Below, piece by piece: positions 54,765 to 61,531 of a DNA stretch of 64,000 nucleotides. The stretch's first letter is position 1. Every line of letters begins with the position of its first letter. Both the position numbers and the translations under genes were made by a program. The notes beneath the pieces are model-generated. The model saw only the letters and a program-made list of their open reading frames with translations, ran no database searches and was not told where the DNA came from. The stretch is from Actinoallomurus sp963823735 (GTDB lineage Bacteria; Actinomycetota; Actinomycetes; Streptosporangiales; Streptosporangiaceae). The DNA lies in assembly GCA_963823735.1 (NCBI GenBank), contig CAWGMO010000002.1, forward strand, positions 1,178,001 through 1,242,000, in the 5' to 3' direction.

Positions 54765-55895
54765 ATGGACGAACAGGGCATGCTGGATGAGGCGTACGAG
54801 AGACTGCACCGGACCGGACCGGAGTTCGAGGGCTGGCTCTCCAACCACGGGCCGATGGCGGCGGAGTCGATGGTGCGGCGGGGGCACGGGCGAACCGTGC
54901 ACCGGTGGCTCGACGACTACGTACGGCGGCTGGAGGAGATGCCAGGGACGACCTCGCCGATCGATCCCTCCCGGTGGCAGGACGCACTCGGGGACCCGCG
55001 GCGGCTGGGTGACTGGCTGGCGTACTTCGAGCGGGAGGTGCGGGAGCGGCCGTGGCGGGACGTCCTCGTGACCTGGTGGCCGCGCCTGCTGCCCGGGATC
55101 GCGGCCGGGGCCACGCACGGGGTGATCCGTACCGGGCACGCGGTCCATGTGCTGCTGGCCGGTGAGGAGACGGAAGGGCCGCGGGTCGCCGAGCTGGGTC
55201 AGGCCCTCGGGTACTGGGCGGCACGCTGGCAGCCGGTGCCGGTCCCCACCCCGGCCGGCGTGATGCTCCCCGGCGCCACCGCCCTGCCGGGCGGCACACC
55301 GCTGCCCGGCGAGAACGCGGTGACCGCGCCGCCGGGCGGCACGGCGTTCCTCGGGGGGACGCGGTCCGCCGCGTACGCGTTCGAGGATGTTCCGCGTGTG
55401 CCCGAGCAGCGGAAGGGGATCGGGTACCGCTTCTCCCAGCTCGCCGAGGTCGACGGGTGGGCGGCGGCGGTCATCGCGCTGCGGCCGGCCGGCGACGCGG
55501 AAGGCGCGCGCCGGAGGATCGCCGAGGTGGCCGACGCGGCGACGCTGCGGTACCTCACGCACGGGCATGGTTCCGGGGTCATGATGGTGCACGCCGCCAC
55601 GGCGCCGACCGCGGTGCTCCGCACGCTGCCGGCCCTTCCTGCGGCGCTGTGGGAGCCGAGTCTCGACGCCGCCTGGGCGGCCAGCGCCGCCGTCATCGCG
55701 GCGTACGCGCCCGCCGAGGCCGCGGCGGGGAGACCGGCCGCCGACGACGCCGACGAGGTCTTCGCGCGCGCCGTCGAACACGGGGACGAGCACGTGATCA
55801 AGCTCGCCGACACCTGTCTCGACGTGTACGGGCGCACGGGCGACGGCGACGCTCTCGCCGCGGCGGTGCGGGCGACCGAGCTGATCGAGCCATAG
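54765..55895 (+). CDS. Questin oxidase family protein
   Basis: The 376-aa protein carries the questin-oxidase-like (DUF4243) motifs WLSNHGPMAAESMVRRGH (about residues 25-42), RLLPGIAAGATHGVIRTGHA (GATHG-IR-GHA, about 107-126) and, in the C-terminal half, MMVHAATAPTAVLRTLP. Fungal members (AflY-like) carry out Baeyer-Villiger-type ring opening of anthraquinones without a classical cofactor motif. An unusual Pro/Gly stretch of about 30 residues (near 160-195) has repeated LPGGT-like units. It lies between the two GntR paralogues and is a candidate ring-cleaving or oxidising step, but this is inference. Confidence 0.75.
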   Translation: MDEQGMLDEAYERLHRTGPEFEGWLSNHGPMAAESMVRRGHGRTVHRWLDDYVRRLEEMPGTTSPIDPSRWQDALGDPRRLGDWLAYFEREVRERPWRDVLVTWWPRLLPGIAAGATHGVIRTGHAVHVLLAGEETEGPRVAELGQALGYWAARWQPVPVPTPAGVMLPGATALPGGTPLPGENAVTAPPGGTAFLGGTRSAAYAFEDVPRVPEQRKGIGYRFSQLAEVDGWAAAVIALRPAGDAEGARRRIAEVADAATLRYLTHGHGSGVMMVHAATAPTAVLRTLPALPAALWEPSLDAAWAASAAVIAAYAPAEAAAGRPAADDADEVFARAVEHGDEHVIKLADTCLDVYGRTGDGDALAAAVRATELIEP

Positions 55896-55910
55896 GACCG
55901 GTCCGGCGCC

Positions 55911-56657
55911 TCAGGACGCCTCGCCCGTCTCCAGGGGCTCCAGGCCGGACCAGCCGGACGCCTCGATGGCGCGGAAGCCCGCGTTGATGATGGAGCGGGT
56001 GATGGCCACCGCGAGGGACGCGTCGCGGTCGGCGTAGGCCAGTAGCAGGCGTTCGTGGTCGTCCAGGGAGCGGGTGAGGCGGCCCGGGAGGGACAGGCTC
56101 AGGTGGCGCAGTTGGAGAGTGCGCAGGCCCAGCGAGCCCAGCATGCGCGTCAGCTGGCGGTTGCCGGCGATCTCGGCCTCGGCCTGGCGGAAGGCGACGT
56201 TGTGCCAGAAGTACGCGTCGACGTCGCCTCGCGCCGCGTCGGCGCGCAGGCGGGACTGGCAGTCGGTGAGGACGGCCAGGCCGGTGTCGTCGGCGTCCTG
56301 CACGATCAGCTCGCTGACCAGGCCCTGGAGGCTGGCGCGCACCTGGTAGATGTCGCGTACCTGGTCGAGGGTGACGAGGGCGACCCTCGGCCGCCTGCGG
56401 GCCGGGATCTCCACCAGGCTCTCCCGCTGGAGGGTCAGGAGCGCCTCGCGTACGGGGGTGCGGCTGCTGCCGTAGCGGCGCGCCAGGTCGACGGAGTTGA
56501 GGTCGGCGCCGGGCGCCAGCTCGCCGATGATGATCTGCTGCGCGATGTCCTCGACGATGTGGTCGACGAGGGAGGTGTTCGGCCTGCCCTCGCGCAGGAG
56601 CGCCGCGAGCATCCCCTCGCCGGCCCCCTCGATCCGGTGAACGTCTTCGGCGGTCAT
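55911..56657 (-). CDS. GntR family regulator, FadR/FCD type (copy 2)
   Basis: The 248-aa protein has the winged helix GELAPGADLNSVDLARRYGS then SRTPVREALLTLQRESLVEI (about residues 47-86) and an FCD domain (VRDIYQVRASLQGLVSELIV; GDVDAYFWHNVAFRQAEAEI; SLSLPGRLTRSLDDHERLLL). The shared blocks YFWHNV-FR and SLSLPGRL show it is a duplicate of the regulator at 53934. ATG at 56657 overlaps the LysR stop by 4 bp, so the LysR, GntR and UbiX genes form one minus-strand unit. It probably recognises a related operator or effector. Confidence 0.9.
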   Translation of the reverse strand: MTAEDVHRIEGAGEGMLAALLREGRPNTSLVDHIVEDIAQQIIIGELAPGADLNSVDLARRYGSSRTPVREALLTLQRESLVEIPARRRPRVALVTLDQVRDIYQVRASLQGLVSELIVQDADDTGLAVLTDCQSRLRADAARGDVDAYFWHNVAFRQAEAEIAGNRQLTRMLGSLGLRTLQLRHLSLSLPGRLTRSLDDHERLLLAYADRDASLAVAITRSIINAGFRAIEASGWSGLEPLETGEAS

Positions 56658-57574
56658 TCGGGTCCCTGGGGGGTGTCCTGTACGGAGGTGCCGTCCCGCA
56701 GCACCTCCAGCATCTGCCGGGCGGCCTTGGGATGATCGGCGTCGCGCAACCGTACCGCGGCGATCCTCCGGTGGGGTGCCGGTGAGTCGATCGGGACCGC
56801 GACCACGTCGGGGTGCCGGCCGATCAGCGACAGGCGGGGCACGGCGCTGATGCCGATGCCCGCGGCGACCAGCCCCTGGGCGGACTGGTAGTCCTCGGTG
56901 ACGAAGCCGATATCGGGCTCGAACCCGGCCAGCCGGCACATCGTGACGAAGGCGTCGTCGTACGGCGGCCGGTGCGAGCGCACCACCCACGTCTCGCCGG
57001 ACAGGTCGGGCAGCGCGACGTGGGACTCCCCGGCGAGGGGGTGGTCGGCGGGGAAGAGGGCGAACAGCGGGTCGTCGGCCAGGTGGATCCGCTCGATGTC
57101 GGCCGCGAACGTACGCGGGGCGAAGTCGTAGTCCCAGACCAGGCCGATGTGGACGGAGCCCTCACGCAGGCAGGTCGCGATGTCGCCGGCGTGCACCGAC
57201 CGCAGCTCGACGCGTACGTCGGGGAAACGCTGCTGGTAGTCGCGGATCACATGCGGGATCAGGTCCGCGCCGGCGGTCGGGAACGCGGCGAGGCGTACGC
57301 ACGCGTGGCGGGCGCTCAGGTCGCGCATCTCGCGTTCGATGTTCGCGATGGACCCGAGCAGGACCGTGCTGCGCTCGGCGAGCAGGCGCCCCGCCTCGGT
57401 GAGCTCCACACCGCGCGGCCCGCGGGTCATGAGGGACAGCCCGAGCTGGCGTTCGAGCAGCGCCATCTGCTGCGAGACCGCGGAGTGGGTCATGAACAGG
57501 GCCTCCGCGGCGGCCGTGAAGGATCCGTGCTCTGCCACCGCCGAGAAGATCTGGAGCCGCCGTACGTCCAGCAC
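56654..57574 (-). CDS. LysR family transcriptional regulator
   Basis: The 306-aa protein has the LysR HTH LDVRRLQIFSAVAEHGSFTA and AAEALFMTHSAVSQQMALLE (about residues 2-42) and a periplasmic-binding-like effector domain (VRLAAFPTAGADLIPHVIRD; DVRVELRSVHAGDIATCLRE; LVWDYDFAPRTF). GTG at 57574 is preceded by GAGGAGG at 8 bp spacing, which decides the start over an in-frame ATG at 57613. It follows ubiX by 13 bp. LysR regulators of aromatic catabolism usually activate divergent genes in response to a pathway intermediate; the amidohydrolase/Mo-hydroxylase operon just beyond ubiX is the likely target. Confidence 0.92.
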   Translation of the reverse strand: MLDVRRLQIFSAVAEHGSFTAAAEALFMTHSAVSQQMALLERQLGLSLMTRGPRGVELTEAGRLLAERSTVLLGSIANIEREMRDLSARHACVRLAAFPTAGADLIPHVIRDYQQRFPDVRVELRSVHAGDIATCLREGSVHIGLVWDYDFAPRTFAADIERIHLADDPLFALFPADHPLAGESHVALPDLSGETWVVRSHRPPYDDAFVTMCRLAGFEPDIGFVTEDYQSAQGLVAAGIGISAVPRLSLIGRHPDVVAVPIDSPAPHRRIAAVRLRDADHPKAARQMLEVLRDGTSVQDTPQGPE

Positions 57575-57587
57575 CGCGCGTACCTCC

Positions 57588-58193
57588 TCAGTCGGCCCCG
57601 TGCCCCATGTCACCCTGCCACGGCTTCGGCGCGACCTGGTGTACCCCGATCCGGGCCAGCGCCCGGCGCACGGTGTGGTCGACCACGTCCTCGATGGAGA
57701 CGGGGAGGGTGTAGAACGCCGGGACGGGAGGCGCGATGATCGCGCCCGCCTCGGCCGCGGCGGTCAGGGTGCGCAGGTGCCCGAGGTGCAGCGGCGTCTC
57801 GCGTACGAGGAGGATCAGCGGCCGGCCCTCCTTCAGGCACACGTCGGCGGCGCGGCTGACCAGGTCGTCGGTGTAGCTGAGCGCGATGGCGCTCACGGTC
57901 TTGATCGAGCACGGCGCGACGATCATCCCGTCGACCGGGAAGGACCCCGAGGCGATGGCCGCGCCGATGTCCCCGGGGCGGTACGTCACGTCGGCGAGCC
58001 CCTGGACGTCGCCGAGGGAGAGCCCGCACTCGTGCCGCAGGGTCATGACCCCGGCGCGTGACACGACAAGGTGGGTCTCGGCGCCGGGCTGGTCGCGGAG
58101 GAGCGTGAGCGCGCGGACACCGTAGGCCGCGCCGCTGGCGCCCGTGATCGCCACGACGACCGTCTGCTTCTCACCCTCGCGCGGTGCCGTCAC
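57588..58193 (-). CDS. UbiX family flavin prenyltransferase
   Basis: The protein matches UbiX: TVVVAITGASGAAYGVRALT (FMN phosphate loop), THLVVSRAGVMTLRHECGLS, VDGMIVAPCSIKTVSAIALS (CS motif), RAADVCLKEGRPLILLVRET and PLHLGHLRTLTAAAEAGAII with PPVPAFYTLP. It attaches dimethylallyl phosphate to reduced FMN to make prenyl-FMN, required by UbiD at 52501. GTG at 58193 gives about 201 aa, the usual length; an ATG at 58229 would add 12. It is divergent from the amidohydrolase operon and first in a unit with LysR and GntR. Confidence 0.93.
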   Translation of the reverse strand: MTAPREGEKQTVVVAITGASGAAYGVRALTLLRDQPGAETHLVVSRAGVMTLRHECGLSLGDVQGLADVTYRPGDIGAAIASGSFPVDGMIVAPCSIKTVSAIALSYTDDLVSRAADVCLKEGRPLILLVRETPLHLGHLRTLTAAAEAGAIIAPPVPAFYTLPVSIEDVVDHTVRRALARIGVHQVAPKPWQGDMGHGAD

Positions 58194-58324
58194 CAAGCCT
58201 CGTTTCGCCCGACTGCCCTGGTCAATCACATCACGCCGGTCCGAGGACCCGCCACAGCGGAGGTGTAAGGGCTGCTAACCGCGGCCCCCGGCAAACCGCG
58301 CTTGTGGCGCGCGACCCGGGTACT

Positions 58325-58335
58325 TAGCGTCGCTA
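58325..58335. promoter_or_regulatory. Palindrome in the ubiX-amidohydrolase divergent spacer
   Basis: TAGCG-T-CGCTA is a perfect 11-base palindrome, 40 bp upstream of the amidohydrolase GTG and before its AGGAGG site. The 181-bp spacer (58194-58374) holds the promoters of both divergent units and no gene. It could be an operator for the adjacent LysR or GntR protein. Confidence 0.35.
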
Positions 58336-58374
58336 TCAGGAGAACCATCGGCGACCAGGAGGCGGACTCACCCA

Positions 58375-59397
58375 GTGGCCACACCGACCGAAGGCGTCAT
58401 CGACGTGCACGCCCACGTGGTACCCCTCTCGCTCCTGGCGGAGCTGGAGACGGCGCCCGCGAGCGCCGGCGGGTTCGCCGCCGCGCGTACCGACGAGGGC
58501 TGGGTCGTCGACGTGCCCGGTACGGGCCCCACCCGCCCGATCCGCGGCCGGATGACCGAGATGGAACCGCGCCGCGCGTGGATGTCGAAGGTCGGCGTCA
58601 CCGAGCAGGTGCTCTCGCCGTGGATGGACGTCCAGTCCGGCGGGATGCCCCCGGACCAGGCCAGAGACTGGGCGCGGCGGCTGAACGACGCGATGGCGGA
58701 GACGGCGGTGACGCTCGGCGGCGGTACGCGGATCCTGGCGTCGGTGGCGACCCGCGACGGGGACGCCGCGGCGGCCGACCTCGTGGCGGCCTGGGCCCGG
58801 CCCGAGACGGCCGGGGTCCTGCTGAACACCGACCCGCCGGACGGCCCGGCGCTGCACGACCCGGCCCTGGAGGCGTTCTGGGCGGCGGCCGAGGAGCACG
58901 GCGTCCCGATCATGCTGCACCCGCCGACCTGCGGCCCCTCGAACGAACTGCCCACGCTCGGCTCGATGGGCAACGTGCACGGCCGGCTCGTCGACAACAC
59001 GCTCGCCGTCACGCGACTGATCCTGCACGGCCTGCTCGACCGCCATCCCGGCCTGACCATCGTGCTCGTGCACGGCGGCGGGTACCTGCCTTATCAGGCG
59101 GCGCGCCTCGACGGCGGGTACCGGACCCGCGAGACCTACTACGGCCCGCTGGACCGCGAGCTGCCCTCGGCGTACCTGCCCGAGCTGTACTACGACACGG
59201 CCGCCCTGTCCGGTGCGGCGATCGCCTTCCTCGCCGGTCTCGTCGGCGCCGGACGCGTCCTGCTCGGCAGCGACTTCCCCTTCGCGCTCGGCGACCCCGA
59301 ACCGGTCCGCACCGTATTGGAGGCCGGGCTCGCGCCGCCGGCGGCCGAGGCGATCCTGCACGCGAACGCGACCGCACTGTTCCGGAGGTCCGCATGA
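58375..59397 (+). CDS. Amidohydrolase, ACMSD-like (amidohydrolase-2 family)
   Basis: The 340-aa protein opens with the metal motif VIDVHAHVVPLSLLAELET (HxH, residues about 11-13), has GVPIMLHPPTCGP (His), TIVLVHGGGYLPYQAARLDG (His) and ends with GRVLLGSDFPFALGDPEP (Asp). This is the layout of alpha-amino-beta-carboxymuconate-semialdehyde decarboxylase and related zinc decarboxylases/hydrolases. GTG at 58375 follows AGGAGG. It is the first gene of a tightly overlapped operon with a hydrolase and a molybdenum hydroxylase, which suggests decarboxylation or hydrolysis of a ring-cleavage product. Confidence 0.9.
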   Translation: MATPTEGVIDVHAHVVPLSLLAELETAPASAGGFAAARTDEGWVVDVPGTGPTRPIRGRMTEMEPRRAWMSKVGVTEQVLSPWMDVQSGGMPPDQARDWARRLNDAMAETAVTLGGGTRILASVATRDGDAAAADLVAAWARPETAGVLLNTDPPDGPALHDPALEAFWAAAEEHGVPIMLHPPTCGPSNELPTLGSMGNVHGRLVDNTLAVTRLILHGLLDRHPGLTIVLVHGGGYLPYQAARLDGGYRTRETYYGPLDRELPSAYLPELYYDTAALSGAAIAFLAGLVGAGRVLLGSDFPFALGDPEPVRTVLEAGLAPPAAEAILHANATALFRRSA

Positions 59398-60185
59398 ACT
59401 CGATCCGATCGGTCGGCACGGCGCACGGGCCGGTCGCCGTACGCGTGCGGGGCGACGGTCCTCCCGTCGTCCTGCTGCACCCGCTCGCGCTGTCCGGCGA
59501 GGTGTGGGAGCCGCTCGCGGCGTCGCTCTCCGGCGAGTTCTCCGTGCACGCGATCGACCTGCGCGGGCACGGCGACAGCGCGTGGGACGGCCGGCCGTTC
59601 ACCATCGAGGACATGGCGCTGGACCTCGCCCAGGTCCTGGACGCCCTCGGCCTGCCCGCCGTGGGCCTGCTCGGCCTGTCGATGGGCGGCAGCGTCGCGC
59701 TGACCTTCGCGGGCCTGTTCCCCGCGCGTGTGTCGTCGCTGGTGCTGGCCGACACGACGGCCTGGTACGGCGAGGAGGCGGCGACGGCTTGGGCGGAACG
59801 GGCGAAGAAGGCCCTCGACGTGCCGCGCGCCGACCAGCTTCCCTTCCAGGTCGACCGCTGGTTCTCGCCGTCGTTCCGCACGGAGGAGGTCGACCGGGTG
59901 TCGCGGATCTTCCTGCGGACGTCGAGCGCGGCGCACGCCGCCGCCTCGACCGCCATGGGCGAGCTGGACTCCCGTCATCTGCTGCCCGCGATCACCGCGC
60001 CCACGCTCGTCCTCGTCGGCGCGGACGACTACGCGACACCGCCCGCGATGGCCGAGGCGCTCGCCACCACGATCCCGGACGCCACGCTGAGCGTCCTGCC
60101 CGGCCTGCGGCACATGTCCCTCATGGAGCGGCCGTCGCTGGCCGGCGTCGTACGGGACCGGTTCCTGGCCGGTGGGGCCCGATGA
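59394..60185 (+). CDS. Alpha/beta hydrolase (enol-lactonase/C-C hydrolase-like)
   Basis: The 263-aa protein has PPVVLLHPLALSGEVWEPLA (oxyanion loop), VHAIDLRGHGDSAWDGRPFT, nucleophile elbow VGLLGLSMGGSVALTFAGLF (Ser about 97), LVLVGADDYATPP (Asp) and VLPGLRHMSLMERPSL (His). It resembles 3-oxoadipate enol-lactonase and meta-cleavage hydrolases. It overlaps both neighbours by 4 bp (ATGA). In this operon it would open a lactone or cleave a ring-fission product. Specificity is inferred from context. Confidence 0.88.
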   Translation: MNSIRSVGTAHGPVAVRVRGDGPPVVLLHPLALSGEVWEPLAASLSGEFSVHAIDLRGHGDSAWDGRPFTIEDMALDLAQVLDALGLPAVGLLGLSMGGSVALTFAGLFPARVSSLVLADTTAWYGEEAATAWAERAKKALDVPRADQLPFQVDRWFSPSFRTEEVDRVSRIFLRTSSAAHAAASTAMGELDSRHLLPAITAPTLVLVGADDYATPPAMAEALATTIPDATLSVLPGLRHMSLMERPSLAGVVRDRFLAGGAR

Positions 60186-61063
60186 AGCCCGGACGGTTCA
60201 CCTACCACGCGCCGCGCGACCTCGACGAGGCGCTCGCGCTGCTGAAGGAGTTCGGCGACGAGGCGAAGGTGCTGGCCGGCGGCCAGAGCCTGATGCCGAT
60301 GCTGAACTTCCGGCTCGCCCAGGTCGAGCACATCATCGACATCAACCGCGTCGGCGGAGGCCTGGACACCCCGCGGTTCGGCGCCGAGACGATCACGCTG
60401 CCGGCGCTCGTACGGCAGCGGACGGTCGAACGCTCCCCCGAGATCGCCGAGGCGCTGCCGCTGCTCACCGCCGCTCTCGGCCAGGTCGCGCACCCGCAGA
60501 TCCGCAACCGCGGCACGGTGTGCGGCAGCCTCGCCCACGCCGACCCGGCCGCCGAGCTGCCGTGCGTGATGTCCGCGCTGGGCGCGCGGTTCACGATCGC
60601 CTCCGCCGACGGCGTCCGCACGCTCGACGCCGCGGACTTCTTCCTCTTCCACCTCACGACCGCCCTCGAACCCGAGGAACTCCTCGTCGAGGTGACCGTC
60701 GACCGGCTGCCGGCCGGGACGTACTCCTCGTTCCAGGAGTTCGCCACCCGGCACGGCGACTTCGCGCTGGCGGGCGCCGCCGCGGTGTGCGGGCTGGACG
60801 ACGACGGCGTCGTCACCGGCTGCCGGATCACCGCCGCCGGCGTCGCCCCGACACCCCAGCGGATGAGCGCGGCCGAGAGCCTCGCCACCGGCAGCCAACT
60901 GGACGACACGGTCCTGCGGGAGATCGAGGCGGCGGCGCGCGAGGAGACCGACCCGACCAGTGACATCCACGCCAGCTCGACGTACCGCCGGCGCCTCACC
61001 GGCGTCCTGGTCCGGCGCGCGCTGGCCGACGTGAGAACGCAGCGGGAGGCGGCTCATGCCTGA
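60182..61063 (+). CDS. Molybdenum hydroxylase FAD-binding subunit (CoxM/CutM-like)
   Basis: The 293-aa protein has the FAD motifs AKVLAGGQSLMPMLNFRLAQ (AGGQS, about residues 31-35) and RNRGTVCGSLAHADPAAELP (TxGG/GS-AHADP, about 109-122), followed by the CO-dehydrogenase flavoprotein C-terminal domain (FQEFATRHGDFALAGAAAVC; DIHASSTYRRRLTGVLVRRA). It passes electrons from the Fe-S subunit to an acceptor. It overlaps the hydrolase gene by 4 bp and the small subunit by 8 bp. Order M-S-L is that of CO-dehydrogenase-type and heteroaromatic hydroxylases. Confidence 0.93.
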   Translation: MKPGRFTYHAPRDLDEALALLKEFGDEAKVLAGGQSLMPMLNFRLAQVEHIIDINRVGGGLDTPRFGAETITLPALVRQRTVERSPEIAEALPLLTAALGQVAHPQIRNRGTVCGSLAHADPAAELPCVMSALGARFTIASADGVRTLDAADFFLFHLTTALEPEELLVEVTVDRLPAGTYSSFQEFATRHGDFALAGAAAVCGLDDDGVVTGCRITAAGVAPTPQRMSAAESLATGSQLDDTVLREIEAAAREETDPTSDIHASSTYRRRLTGVLVRRALADVRTQREAAHA

Positions 61064-61531
61064 ACACCCCGATCTCGGTCACCGTCAACGGGACGCCGCG
61101 CGAGGAGGTGGTCGACGACCGTCTCACGCTCGCCGACTTCCTGCGCGAACGCCTGCGGCTGACCGGCACGCACCTGGGGTGTGAGCACGGCGTCTGCGGT
61201 GCCTGCACGGTGCTGCTGGACGGCGACGCGGTCCGCTCGTGCCTGATGCTGGCGGTCCAGAGCGACGGCGCCTCCATCGAGACGGTCGAGAGCCTGGCCC
61301 CGGACGGCGGGCTGAACCCGCTGCAGGAGGCGTTCAAACGCAACCACGCCCTGCAGTGCGGCTTCTGCACACCGGGGTTCCTGATGAGCGTCACGGCCGC
61401 GATGCGCGACGAGCCGATCCGCGACGAGGACCACGCGCGCGAGGTGCCTCAGCGGCAACATCTGCCGGTGCACGGGCTACACGGGGCTCGTGAAGGCCGT
61501 GCTGGAAGCCTCCTCGGAGGAGACGTCATGA
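61056..61531 (+). pseudogene. Molybdenum hydroxylase 2Fe-2S subunit (CoxS-like), two frameshifts
   Basis: ATG at 61056 has GGGAGG six bases upstream, but a base must be removed near 61060 to read NTPISVTVNGTPREEVVDD. Then come THLGCEHGVCGACTVLLDGD (plant-type 2Fe-2S cysteines), HALQCGFCTPGFLMS, and, after a second one-base insertion near 61450, SGNICRCTGYTGLVKAVLEA with the remaining cysteines, ending at 61531. With these corrected, the roughly 157-residue subunit is complete. As written, the frame from the internal GTG at 61108 runs without stop into the large subunit and creates a false fusion ORF. Translationally coupled to the large subunit by ATGA. Confidence 0.85.
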
